Shown one piece after another: positions 40,299-50,393 of a stretch of DNA of 64,000 nt. The notes under the pieces were generated by a model. It searched no databases, had not been told where the DNA came from, and saw nothing but the letters and a program-made list of their open reading frames with translations. The first letter of the stretch is position 1. Each line of letters begins with the position of its first letter. A program made the position numbers and the translations under genes. The DNA is from Closterium sp. NIES-65 (taxonomy: Eukaryota > Streptophyta > Zygnematophyceae > Desmidiales > Closteriaceae): contig CANXME010000535.1 in the NCBI GenBank assembly GCA_948144175.1, positions 1 to 64,000 on the forward strand, given 5' to 3'.

Positions 40299-40485
40299 GA
40301 CATTGTACTCGCCCCCTACATCGATGCCGGCCTGGTGGATACCACCGCGTGCGCGACCAGAGAGTGTGACACCAACAATCATGATTCACGCATTCTGTCT
40401 CTTCAACCCACTGCCACAGGACGTGGTGCTCGCCCCTTACATTGACGCCGGCCTGGTGGTATACCACCGTGTGCACGAGCTACTG
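40299..40485 (+). repeat. Second GT92 exon, copies 1 and 2
   Basis: Copy 1 (from 40299) reads DIVLAPYIDAGLV, then shifts frame by a 1-bp deletion; its acceptor is CACGG instead of CACAG, so it looks dead. Copy 2 (from 40420) reads DVVLAPYIDAGLVVYHRVHE after the good acceptor CCACAG but lacks a clear donor. Both duplicate the exon at 40550. Confidence 0.7.
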
Positions 40486-40549
40486 AGGGCTGTTGTCCCT
40501 CCAAACCTCCCTCCCTTCCTCCCCCACCCCACCACCATCACCATCACAG

Positions 40550-40696
40550 GACGTGGTGCTCGCCCCCTACATCGACGCCGGCCTGGTGGTATACCACCGC
40601 GTGCGCGAGCTTCCATTCGTGGAGGGCAACTTCACAGCGTATTTGAATAGGCAGTTCCGGTGCAAGCAGGGGGCTGCATTCAACCACTGGGTGCAG
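40550..40696 (+). CDS. GT92 catalytic exon (best copy): DVVLAPYIDAGLVVYHRV ... NHWVQ
   Basis: 147 bp, 49 codons, between acceptor ATCACAG and donor CAG|GTGGGG. It reads DVVLAPYIDAGLVVYHRVRE, then LPFVEGNFTAYLNRQFRCKQ and GAAFNHWVQ. This matches the GT92 segment after the YD-x-S-x-D block: a 'pYixxGxV' strand, then Gln/Cys-containing sequence leading to the acceptor-site region. The rest of the gene is not seen: a Ty3-type fragment begins 42 bp downstream and no later exon is recognised in the window. The gene is probably an inactive or heavily TE-loaded copy, though all intact exons keep splice sites. Confidence 0.7.
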
Positions 40697-40737
40697 GTGG
40701 GGAGAAAGGGGGCTGAGGGGCAGAGCATTTGAGTGAC

Positions 40738-41416
40738 TGCACAGAATGTATTGTTGTTTGCAATAGATTCAGTTACTTGCTAGTGTAGGTGTAGTTGGGT
40801 TATGCGAAGTACTGTAGAAGGTGAGTTTGGTGCGTGGGGAGTGACGCAAAGTGGTGATTCAGGGACTTGCGAGGTGCAGGGTGGGACAAATTCAAGGGCG
40901 AGCCCTGGGCAATCTGAAGGGCCAATCCTAAATCCTAGCGGGCGGAGCCCAATGTGAGTTACGGGAAACTGCGCGGCATGGGGTAGAGATTCAAATAGAC
41001 TAGGAACTCACTGCTTAGTTGGTTCTCTCGTTTGTTTGCTCGGTGGATACATGTTACTGACTGACGGCTAACCCCAGCCCGTGTTTTTTTGGAATTCTCA
41101 AAAAACACGTTTTGAGAATTCTCAAAAAACACGTTTTGAGAATTCTCAAAAAATACATGTTACTGACTGACGGCTAACCCCAGCCTAGGTGACGAGGCCA
41201 CTGTGATGTGAGCAGCCATCTGTGGGAGCGGGAATCTTTAGCACGCTAGATTTGAGACAGGGCTTTAACCAGATCAAGATAAGGAAGGAATGACTGTGCA
41301 CAGCGGAAAGGGGGAGAAGGGGACTGAGAGCAATAAGGCAGGAACAAGGGGAGCAAGCAGAGTACTGCAGGGACAGGGTGCAGGTGAAAGGCATGAGGGG
41401 AAGGGACTTCGACAGC
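40738..41416 (+). mobile_element. Ty3-type fragment C1: A region, RT scrap, B region
   Basis: Begins TGCACAGAATG, a close copy of the element B terminal region (1883-2280). At about 41237-41289 a scrap reads TLDLRQGFNQIKIRKE, the RT block found in element A, directly fused to A-region sequence. The end reads ACTTCGACA (to 41414), then GC, then the next A region at 41417. Most of gag-pol is deleted. It is joined to C2 by the same GACAGCTGTC junction seen between B1 and A2 in elements A and D. Confidence 0.7.
41053..41185 (+). repeat. Palindrome insertion with duplicated flank in C1
   Basis: The sequence TTACTGACTGACGGCTAACC occurs at about 41054 and again at about 41160. Between the copies lie three units of a palindrome with core TTTTGAGAATTCTCAAAA (the first partly degraded), spaced by ACACG. 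The equivalent place in C2 has only one copy of the GGCTAACCCCAG-like flank. Same architecture as the arrays at 39.85 kb and 45.6 kb but with GAATTC at the centre. Confidence 0.75.
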
Positions 41417-41829
41417 TGTCACTGAATATCATGGTAAGTACATTATATTCTATAACTGTGCTAACTGGGGTGTAGAAGCAGTGTAGTAATTTTCATTCAG
41501 TTTGTACACAAGGTAGTTGGGACATTGGGAGGAGCGCAAAGTTGGTAGTATGGGGGATTACAAGGCGCTGCGGGCACAATTCCAGGGTCCTCGGGAGACA
41601 GGAAATCTGGCACAAGGCCAATCCAAGGCCAAGGCGGCTCGAACCCAACCCATTACGCTGAGTATCTCGCGACAGGGTGGCCTAGCATAAGTAAGCCTAG
41701 CCTAGCATAGTACTCTTGTTCTCTCGTTTGTTTACCATTGCATAGTGGACTTATGTTACCGCTCTAAGCTACTGCAGCGAGGTGACTAACCCCAGTCTTG
41801 GTAGCCAGTTGTGGGAGCCCGAATCTCTC

Positions 41830-41841
41830 ACAAACGAGAGA
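41830..41841 (+). promoter_or_regulatory. putative self-priming primer-binding site, element C2
   Basis: CAAACGAGAGAA follows the terminal CA and is the exact reverse complement of 41719-41730; the partner starts 111 bp before the end of the A region. Same design as in elements A and B. Confidence 0.55.
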
Positions 41842-41852
41842 AGTGCAGGCGA

Positions 41853-43797
41853 CATGGATCGCCATGAGCTGCGCAAGTAGCAGTGGACGTATTCGCGGCG
41901 GGAGCGTTCGCCGTCGCCAAGGAGGCGCTCATCGAAGCGCGGGAGATCGCCAACGCGTTCGCCCCGCAGGGCGGCGTATCGTGCAGAATTGGTGAAGCCT
42001 ACGGGCAGGCATCGTGGTGATGACGGACTGGATCCGCACGTCAGATCTGAGCCGTGGAGAAGGCCAACGAGGAGCGATCCGTGGAACCTGCCGGAGGGAC
42101 AGCACAGAGGACGCGCGTGCCAATACGATGGCGACGCTGACATACAGTCGCTCGATTCGGCGAGTGAAGCGGACGAAGAAGAGGAAGATGAGGAACTAGG
42201 CCGACGTGGCGGGGCGCGGGAGAACGAGGAGCACTCACCAGTGAGGCGGCGTGAAAACAACGCGTCGCAAGGAAGCGCCAAGGGGGCGGAACGCCGGTCG
42301 AAGGCGAAGCGAGAAGGCGAAGGAGGACGGGATGCACATGCGGGTGTCTTCCGCTCGCCTGAACCAGAACCGAGGTATGAGCGCCGACGACGAATGGCGG
42401 CGGGCGAAGGACAAAGGGCGGAGCGTGAGAATCGAGAAGAGGAGGAAGACTACGAGGGTCGGCGCCAGAGAAGCCCGCGCGGAAGGGAGCGGAGGCAGGA
42501 TGCGGAAAGGCATGGCAAGGAAAGGGGCCAGCGATCGCCGTATGGTTTAAGAAAAGAAGAGAGAGAATGGCGGCGAGGAGAGCCTGAGCCGCGGCACCAG
42601 GAGCGCTCGCTTGCATGGAAATCAGAGCGGTGGGATGGTGCGGAAAGGCGCAAAGAAGATCACGCAGATGATAGGAAGAGGAGCCCAAGTCCGATAGGGT
42701 CAAGGAGGCCACGGCCATACGGAGAAGGATCTGGAGGAGCGAGAGCAGCCCGCGAGGGGCTGGAGCGAATGCTGTACGGGACCAGTACAGGTAGCAGAGG
42801 AGATAAGGGGAGGCAGCGGGGAGCTGTTCAGTCAGATCGGGGAGAATTAGGAAGCTGAGACACAGGGAGGTGGGCCGCGACGGCACAGCCAAGAGTGGAG
42901 GTACCGGTGCGCTTCACGGGGAATGAAGGGACGGGCCCGAGCCTGAAGAACTACTTGATGCAGATAAGCAATGTTAAGTACAGGTGTGACCGGAGCGGTA
43001 TGGACCCTATCGAGTTCTTCTTAAGCCCGCGAAACACACTAGGAGGGGAGGTAGAGACGATGTACCGCATGAAAATTGGAGAATGGTTGAGGAGAGCGGA
43101 GGAGGATGGCGAGGACCCAACATTACTGTTCTTGGATCGGATGAGGAAGCAGTTTCTGGGGCACACGGCCCAGCGCATTAGGGAGTTCCAGGAGTTCAGG
43201 CGTCGGGACGAGGAATCACTTCTAACGTACTACGGACGGTTGATGAACCTGGCGGAGGATGTGGTGTGCACTGACAGCAGTATGATCATTAGCAAATTCT
43301 TGAACGGCTTAGACAAGGGGCTGGCAGGAGGCTTGAGGATGCGAGTATACGAGCTAGGGGCTAAGGCGACACCTGAAGAAGTGTTTGAGCTAGCAGAGAG
43401 AGTGGAGTTGGCGCAGCGGAAGTATGAGGTGTACCTACCGAGGCCGACTGAGAAGAGGAATCCCGCCCGGGCAGCAGCAGCAGTGTTAGAGACGGGGGGA
43501 AGGGAGAATGGCCGAGCGGAGCGAGGAGCTGAGACGCGCACCTGCCACCTATGCAAGCAGCCAGGGCATCTAATGAGGAATTGTAGGAACTGCGACACCT
43601 GCGGGAAGCCGGGACACCGCCGCAAGGACTGCCCGGATGCACCAACATGCGAGGTTTGTGGGAAGCGGGGGCACAAAGGAAAGGACTGTTACCAACGCAT
43701 AGGGGGGCCAAGGAGGACTCTAGAGGACATAGAGGGCCAGATAGGTAGGCTACAGGCGCAGCTGCAGGCAATGGGTGGGAAAAGGAGAAGGAGGTAG
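41853..43797 (+). pseudogene. gag of element C2
   Basis: ATG at 41853 (MDRHELRK) meets TAG at codon 9, followed in frame by QWTYSRRERSPSPRRRS, the SR-like N-terminus. The frame is open from 41989 to 42858. A second segment (42895-43797) holds the capsid-like core (DRSGMDPIEFFLSPRNTLGG; MRKQFLGHTAQRIREFQEF) and three full CCHC knuckles: CHLCKQPGHLMRNC, CDTCGKPGHRRKDC, CEVCGKRGHKGKDC. It therefore shows the intact third knuckle that element A has lost. At least two stops interrupt it. Confidence 0.8.
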
Positions 43798-43865
43798 GGT
43801 TAAATGCCAGGGAAGACGATGACGAGGCAGAGGTAATTGAGGAACCAGAGCCGGAGTATAATTTC

Positions 43866-44192
43866 ATGGTGCTCCGCAGCAGAGAAGAGCTGGGCCTGTG
43901 CAGCGGGGGCAGGGATGGGAGAAAGGACCACATGACCAAGGAAAGGGGCAGACCGAAACAAAGGCCAGAGGAGAAGGGTGAGGAAGGAGAAGAGCCAGCA
44001 AGGCATCCCAAGGATCGGCTAGCTAGCCAGGCAACCGTGCTGGTGGCAGAAGCAGGAACAGTGGCAGTGGGCGGAGAGATAGCAAAGACAGCAATCTTGG
44101 ACACGGGAGCGCAGAGCGTGATGCTGGGGAAGAGGCTGGCACGGAAGCTGGGGCTGACTGAAGCAGGGCAATACATAAAGCAAGGAATGTAG
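43866..44192 (+). pseudogene. protease segment of element C2
   Basis: Reads AILDTGAQSVMLGKRLARKLG around 44092, the same aspartic protease block as element A, then stops at TAG 44190-44192 (where A reads GMLVMTAEGG). The same frame resumes after the stop. Confidence 0.8.
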
Positions 44193-44195
44193 GTA

Positions 44196-45191
44196 ATGAC
44201 CGCGGAGGGAGGCGAGCCCAAGTGGCTGCCGTGTACAAGGGACCTAGTGGAGATAGTCCTAATGCCGGGAAGAGAGGAGCAGACTCGTATACGGCTACAA
44301 TGCGGGATATCAGACTCAAAAGACTTCGACGTGCTGTTGGGGACAGACCTGATTTGGGGCGTGGAGATGACCATCTGCACATGGAAGGAGAAACTGAAGT
44401 TTCGGAAGCAGTATTGGGTGCGGGGGAGCAAGACGGGTGAGCTGCCTGTGCAATTCACTAAACAGGAGCCAAAAAGAGCGTACACGGCCGAGCAAGCGGG
44501 AAGCGCGGGGAGAGGGAGAGCGGGCCTAGTGGGTGAAGCAGCTGTAGCCAATGCATGGCAGGAACCAATCAGGCTGGTGGAGCTGATCGGGGGAATAGGA
44601 GCAGGGCTGGCAGCGGTGCTCAGAGCGGGAGTAGCGGTGAGGGAGTGGATATTTGTGGAGAAAGACGGACAAGTAAGAAAGATGGCCGAACAGCATGCAA
44701 GGAGGCTGCAGAAAGAGTATCCTGAACTACTGGAGGAAACAGTGATAAGCAAAGCAATGGCAGGGACGTTCACTGATGTGAGGAACGTAACACGAGAAGT
44801 GGTGAGGGGCTGGGGGCACGTGGATCTGCTGGTAGCGGGGTGGGAGTGCCAAGCCGTCTCAAGAGCAGGGAAGGGAAAGGGGTTGGAAGATCCAAGGGGA
44901 GCACTGCTAATCAATCTGCTGTGCATCATTGACTGGATCAAAGAAAGACAGGTCACAGGAGAAGGTGGTGTACCTACTGGAGCACCTGGACCTGGAGGGG
45001 ACTGCCAGGAACCAGTCGGAAAAATCAGAGAGTTAGTGACAAGGAAGCTGGGGAAGGGGGTGAGGTGTGACGTGGCCAGGCTGGGGGCAGGGGCTCACCG
45101 TGTCAGAAGGTACTGGCAAAATGTCGTGACGGGCGAGCAATTGCAGAAGGAGCTGGATGGGATACGAAGGGACTGGAGTAGAACGGTGTAA
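44196..45191 (+). pseudogene. DNMT3-like methyltransferase segment of element C2
   Basis: Second copy of the domain: motif I ELIGGIGAGLAAVL, motif IV AGWECQAVSRAGKGKG with the catalytic Cys, and the HRVRRYWQNV block. Motif VI (YLLEHLDLE) can be read near 44966-44995 but in another frame. Two compensating indels leave VPTGAPGPGG in the ORF there, so the catalytic Glu is lost. The frame stops at 45189 before motif X. An inactive, diverged relative of the element A domain, showing that the insertion of this domain is ancestral to the family. Confidence 0.8.
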
Positions 45192-45350
45192 GAGATATTA
45201 GAGCCAGGCAGGACAGCGGCACCGGTAAAGAAGGGCAGGCACGAGACACAGTGCCCATGCAACAAGGTGGGAGCAGTGTGCAGGGCCTGGCCGACATTGG
45301 TGGGGTATTAGGAGGCAGCAGGGTTCAGGGAGGAAGGAGGAATACCAGGG

Positions 45351-45583
45351 GAAGTACTCACTGATCAGGGCACGGAGTTCAAGGGGGGATTCCAGGCACT
45401 GCTGGACGAGGCAAGGGTGACACACAGGCAGACATCAAGGTACCTTCCTCAGAGCGATGGGCTGACTGAGCGACTGGTGCAGACCTTGAAGCGGAACCTG
45501 AGGGCGTACAGAGAGAAGCGGAAGAGAGACTGGGATGAAGAGCTAGACTGGGTGGCGGCAGGGTACAGGTTCGGGAAGCAGGC
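45351..45583 (+). pseudogene. integrase core fragment of element C2
   Basis: Reads VLTDQGTEFKGGFQALLDEA, then SDGLTERLVQTLKRNLRAY and AAGYRFGKQAC, with the second Asp and the Glu of DDE. It joins directly to the methyltransferase end, so RT, RNase H and the zinc finger were deleted. After YRFGKQA the palindrome array begins. Confidence 0.8.
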
Positions 45584-46632
45584 ATGCTTTTGAGTCGACT
45601 CAAAAGCATGGTACAGGTTCGGGAAGCAGGCATGCTTTTGAGTCGACTCAAAAGCATGGTACAGGTTCGGGAAGCAGGCATGCTTTTGAGTCGACTCAAA
45701 AGCATGGTATAGGTTCGGGAAGCAGGCATGCTTTTGAGTCGACTCAAAAGCATGGTACAGGTTCGGGAAGCAGGCATGCTTTTGAGTCGACTCAAAAGCA
45801 TGGTACAGGTTCGGGAAGCAGGCATGCTTTTGAGTCGACTCAAAAGCATGGTACAGGTTCGGGAAGCAGGCATGCTTTTGAGTCGACTGAAAAGCATGGT
45901 ACAGGTTCGGGAAGCAGGCATGCTTTTGAGTCGACTGAAAAGCATGGTACAGGTTCGGGAAGCAGGCATGCTTTTGAGTCGACTCAAAAGCATGGTACAG
46001 ATTCGGGAAGCAGGCATGCTTTTGAGTCGACTCAAAAGCATGGTACAGGTTCGGGAAGCAGGCATGCTTTTGAGTCGACTCAAAAGCATGGTACAGGTTC
46101 GGGAAGCAGGCATGCTTTTGAGTCGACTCAAAAGCATGGTACAGGTTCGGGAAGCAGGCATGCTTTTGAGTCGACTCAAAAGCATGGTACAGGTTCGGGA
46201 AGCAGGCATGCTTTTGAGTCGACTCAAAAGCATGGTACAGGTTCGGGAAGCAGGCATGCTTTTGAGTCGACTGAAAAGCATGGTACAGGTTCGGGAAGCA
46301 GGCATGCTTTTGAGTCGACTGAAAAGCATGGTACAGGTTCGGGAAGCAGGCATGCTTTTGAGTCGACTCAAAAGCATGGTACAGGTTCGGGAAGCAGGCA
46401 TGCTTTTGAGTCGACTCAAAAGCATGGTACAGGTTCGGGAAGCAGGCATGCTTTTGAGTCGACTCAAAAGCATGGTACAGGTTCGGGAAGCAGGCATGCT
46501 TTTGAGTCGACTGAAAAGCATGGTACAGGTTCGGGAAGCAGGCATGCTTTTGAGTCGACTCAAAAGCATGGTACAGGTTCGGGAAGCAGGCATGCTTTTG
46601 AGTCGACTCAAAAGCATGGTACAGGTTCGGGA
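45563..46632 (+). repeat. 22-unit, 48-bp palindromic tandem array
   Basis: Each 48-bp unit is GGTACAGGTTCGGGAAGCAG (the integrase codons Y-R-F-G-K-Q) plus a palindrome: core TTTTGAGTCGACTCAAAA with arms CATGC/GCATG. Five units have CTGAAAAG for CTCAAAAG. Two adjacent variant pairs lie exactly 8 units (384 bp) apart, suggesting block-wise growth. The long ORFs on both strands (16-residue periodicity) exist only because 48 is a multiple of three. Copia-3 interrupts the last unit after TTCGGGA. Confidence 0.93.
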
Positions 46633-47963
46633 TGTTTGAAGAGAGAGAATTGATACATTGAATAATGAGCCAAGAGGCTCTTTAGTACAAACAATGAGCA
46701 AGAGAGAGATGAGAGGGAAGCTTACCCTATTGGCCAATAAGTTGGCCAATGGGTGAGCTTGATTGTGACCCAAGCAACCACAAATGTGTGTTGGTTGGGA
46801 TTGGTTGAGCTAAGGACCAATCCCAACCAACCACAAAATGTGGTTGGAGGGTACACTAAGCAACCCCCCAATTTATAAATGTGCTACACTTCTAGCCTAT
46901 GTATGTTGTATGTAGGGATGGGCATTTGGCCCGGACGGGTCGGGTTACCCGACCCGACCCGCCTAAAATGGCGGGTCGGGTCAGGAATGCTGAGAATGTC
47001 GACCCGTCCGGGTCGGGTCGGGTTTACCCGGGCGGGTCGGGTCGACCCGTGACCCGTCAATGTGACTTATAGACGGGTATCAGCGACCCGCCGGGTCGGG
47101 TTGACCCGTCCCGTCCGGGTCGCATACCCAGTCAAATGACAGGGTTACCCGACCCGTTCTCTGCTCAGGGTACAATTTGGAGAGGGGGAGAACATCAGTT
47201 GGTTTTGATGTTTTGTTTCCCTCGACATTCAGATCCAGTCTCTAATCAAGTTAGTAAATCTCCACTGCACCTACCAAAACTCTTACAGTCTTCACTTCAA
47301 TGTTAGCACTATTTTAATATTTATATTCATTATAGGCATAGGCGCTCCTGCCATTACGCAGTGTCGCACGACCAGGGGCGCAGCAGCCCACTCGCGGCCA
47401 CGCATTGGCGGGATCGCGGCCACGCATTGGCGGGATCGCGACCACGCATTGGCGGGATCGCGGCCACGCATTGGCAGGATCGTGTCCCCGCAATAGCGCG
47501 ATCTCGGCCCCGCATTTGCGCAGCGCGATCGCGGCCCCGCATATGCGCGATCGCGGCACCACATTAGGGCAGCGCGATCGCGGCCACGCATTGGCGGGAT
47601 CGCATCCTCGCAATAGCGCGATAGCGGCCTTGCAGTAGCGCGAACGCCACCAGCCAGAATCGCGGTCTCCACCTCCAGCATCGCGAACGCCACCTGGAGC
47701 AGCGCCAAGGCGCCACCATACCCTGCTGCTATGTAGCATGTTTTGATCCGACCCGACCCGACTCGTGGTGTAACCGACCCGGTTACGGGTCACAAATACC
47801 CGTTCCAACGGGGCGGGTCGGGTCACCAAAACAGAGTCAAACCCGACCCGCTAACCCGACCCGACCCGACCCGTTAAGCTAACGGGTCGCCCTAAACGGG
47901 ACGGGTCGGGCCGGGTCGGGCCAGATGCCCGTGCCTAGTTGTATGAGATATGAAATTACAACA
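46633..47963 (-). repeat. Copia-3 3' LTR, split by a hAT
   Basis: On the minus strand it begins TGTTGTAATTTC after a G-rich tract (GTTGGGGGGTTG) and ends CTTCAAACA. An inverted repeat TTGGTTGGGATTGGT/ACCAATCCCAACCAA lies at 46791-46835. The non-autonomous hAT occupies 46913-47937. Confidence 0.7.
46913..47937. mobile_element. Non-autonomous hAT, 1025 bp
   Basis: The terminal inverted repeat TAGGGATGGGCATTTGGCCC pairs with TAGGCACGGGCATCTGGCCC from the other end. The 8-bp duplication GTTGTATG is at 46905-46912 and 47938-47945. Subterminal arrays of CGGGTCGGGT and an interior of GCGATCGCGGCC-type repeats match the hAT at 50394-56025 in inverted order, including the TGTTTCCCTCGACATTC block. It has no transposase and is a deletion derivative of that family. 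Confidence 0.9.
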
Positions 47964-47999
47964 CAACCCCCCAACATGCATAAGGCTAGAAGGCTAAAA

Positions 48000-50385
48000 T
48001 CAAGAGGCGGGAGGCGACTTAGGAGGAGTGAGGCCAAGAAGACGAAGTAGGAAAGAGTGAGCGGCATGAGGAAGAGCTTTTGTGAAGATGTTGGCAAGGT
48101 TGGCCGCCGAGTCAACCTTGTCGAGGCGAAGGTGCCCCGCCTGAACAAGATCGCGAATGAAGAAATGACGGAGCTCAATGTGCTTGGAGCGCCCGTGAAA
48201 CACAGCATCTTTGGTGAGGTGAATGGTACTAGCATTGTCACACCAAATTGTGGGACAGCGCTCGGGGGCACCAAGTTCCTCAAGAAGGAAGGTGAGCCAG
48301 CGGGCCTCTTGCGCAGCCATGGTGGCGGCATACAATTCCGCCTCGCAGGAGGAGAGGGCTGCAGCCGAGGAGCGGGTGGAGCGCCAGCTGATAAGGCCGC
48401 TGCCAAGAGAGAAGCCATAGCCCTGGGAGGAGCGACGATCTGGCCGGGAATCAGCCCAGGAGGAGTCACTGTAGCCGCTGAGAAAAGGTGGGGAGGGGCC
48501 GCCAAGGGTAAGGACATAGTCCTTGGTGCCACGAAGGTACCGGAGGACACGCTTGGCGGCCTGCCAGTGCTCTTCCGTATGCTTGCCTGCGCCAACAAAA
48601 CGAGCGAGGACGCTGATGGGGTAGGCAAGGTCAGGGCAAGTGGAGACCATGGCGTACATGAGGGAGCCGATGAGCTCGGGATAAGGATGGGAGGAGGCTG
48701 AGGGGGAGGTGGGTGGAGAGAGGTGGTGCCCGACAGAAAGAGGTGTATGTTGGGCGCCGCCGCGGGCCATGTCAAACCGCTCCAAGACCTGCTGCAAGTA
48801 ATGACCCTGGGAGAGTGAGATGGTGCGGGCGGAGCGGTCACGAGTGATGGTCATGCCCAGATAATGCTGCAGCTCTCCCAAGTCTTTGCACTTGAGACGG
48901 GTGCCCAACTCAGCCTTAACATGCTCCAACTCTCCAAGGTCGGCAGTGAGCAGAATCATGTCATCGACATACACAAGGATGTAAAATGGGGAGGGGGAGG
49001 TGCGGAGGAAGAGGCTGGCGTCAGAGTGGGAGGTGCGGAACCCAAGTTCAGCAAGGGTGGCGGCAAGTCTAGCATGCCACTCCCTCGGGGCCTGTCGGAG
49101 CCCATACACCGGTCGACGCAGCTGCCAGACAGAGTCTGCTGGGAAGGGGAGGTGAAAGCCGGCTGGACGCTCCATGTAGATAAGCTCGCGGAGGACGCCT
49201 TGTAGGAAGGCGTTAGAAACGTCCATCGAGTGGATCTCCATATTGAGGCGAGCGGCGAGGTCGAGCACGGCGCGAACAGTAGCAGGCTTGGCAGTAGGGG
49301 AGAAGGTATCGAAGAAGTCAAAACCATACCGCTGCGTGAACCTCTTGGCGCAGTAACGAGCCTTATAAACGGGCGGCTCCCCTGGCAGCTGCTTGACGCG
49401 AAACACCCACTTTCCTTTCACCACGTTCGTAGGGGCGGGAGGGCGAGGCACATCGACAAAAGAGGAGTTGCCGATAAAGGCCTCCAGCTCCTTGATGATG
49501 GCGGCGAGCCATAGCGGAGCGTCAGGGCACGCCATTGCCTCCTCGTACATGGTAGGAACGAAAATGGAGGGAGCAGAGGAGAAGGCGAAGACAGGTGTGC
49601 CAAAGAGGTCGAACGTGATGGGTAGAAGCGAGGGGTCATAAAGGTGGAGGTCAAGGAACTCTTCATGGGAGTCCTCAGAGAGGGAGGTGTGGAAGGCGCG
49701 GATGACTGCTGGTGCCGCTGCTGGTGCTGTTGGTGGAGGCGTTGCCGGTGTCGGTGCTGGTACTGCTGCTGGTGCCGCTGCTGGTGCCGCTGCTGGTGCC
49801 GCTGCTGGTGCCGTTGCTAGTGCCGCTGCTGGTTCTGTTGCTGGTACTGTTGCTGGTGCTGCTGCTGGTGCCGCTGCTGGTGCCGCTGCTGGTCCCGCTG
49901 CTGCTGCCGATGCCGCTCCCGCTGCTGCTGCCGCTGCTGGTCCTGCTGCTGCTGCGGCTGCTGGCGCTGCTGCTGGTGCCGCTGCTGGTCCCACTGCTGG
50001 TGCCGCTGGTGGAGAGGAGGTGGCTGAGGGGGCTGTTGCATGAGGGGCTTGATGCAAGACAGCCTGGAAGAAGTGACGGAGGAGGGGGGAGAGAGGGGGG
50101 AGGGTAGAGGTAGAGAGGGTAACGGGAGGCGGTGCACCAAGGATACCGTCACATGACCTGGTGTGGGGATACCGGGTGAGTATGGTGCGGGAAGGGGGAG
50201 GACGGGTTGGTGGCGAGGGAGAGGAAGGGGGGGGGGGGAGGGGTACTAGGAGAGGAGTGAGCGGGGGAGACAGGAGAAGACAGAGGTTCCGGGTCAAAGA
50301 TGTCACCAGAAGAGGGAGGGGCACCATGGGACTGGGACGGCGGAGAAGGGGGGGGTGGGAGGATGGGGGGAGGAGGGAGTAGTGG
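48000..50385 (-). pseudogene. Copia-3 pol: linker, RT and RNase H
   Basis: The 775-codon frame (50327 down to 48000) starts in a Pro/Ala-rich linker with (AAAPAA)n repeats encoded by GGTGCTGCTGCT-type repeats (49690-50040). RT follows (FVDVPRPPAPTNVVKGKWVF; KARYCAKRFTQRYGFDFFDT; SMDVSNAFLQG; ILVYVDDMILLTAD at about 48970). RNase H follows (SGYSDSSWADSRPDRRSSQG; WCDNASTIHL; NIFTKALPHAA), ending 37 bp before the LTR. RT and RNase H are uninterrupted. The linker shifts frame between 50327 and the hAT insertion. Confidence 0.88.
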
Positions 50386-50393
50386 GGGAGGGG

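Larger units (their letters stand above)
41417..46632 (+). mobile_element. Ty3-type element C2 with methyltransferase, internally deleted
   Basis: The A region starts TGTCACTG (41417) and ends CA (41829), followed by a self-priming site. Then come gag, protease and methyltransferase, a deletion that removes RT, RNase H and the integrase N-terminus (junction near 45330), and the integrase core up to the 48-bp palindrome array, where Copia-3 interrupts at 46633. The remaining 3' part lies beyond the window. Many stops make it inactive. Confidence 0.8.

Noticed and set aside
45563..46632. CRISPR-like array
   Set aside because: The 'spacers' are identical target-derived sequence, not unique, there are no cas genes, and the setting is eukaryotic.
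45728..46639. Long ORFs with a 16-residue periodic peptide on both strands of the 48-bp array
   Set aside because: They exist only because the unit length is a multiple of three and lacks stops; no start context, and the sequence is palindrome plus integrase scrap.
47292..47829. ORFs in the non-autonomous hAT interior
   Set aside because: Translations of GCGATCGCGGCC-type tandem repeats shared with the larger hAT outside its transposase; not coding.
49687..50107. Plus-strand Ala/Gly or Leu/Val-rich ORFs
   Set aside because: Antisense of the Ala/Pro-repeat linker of Copia-3 pol.
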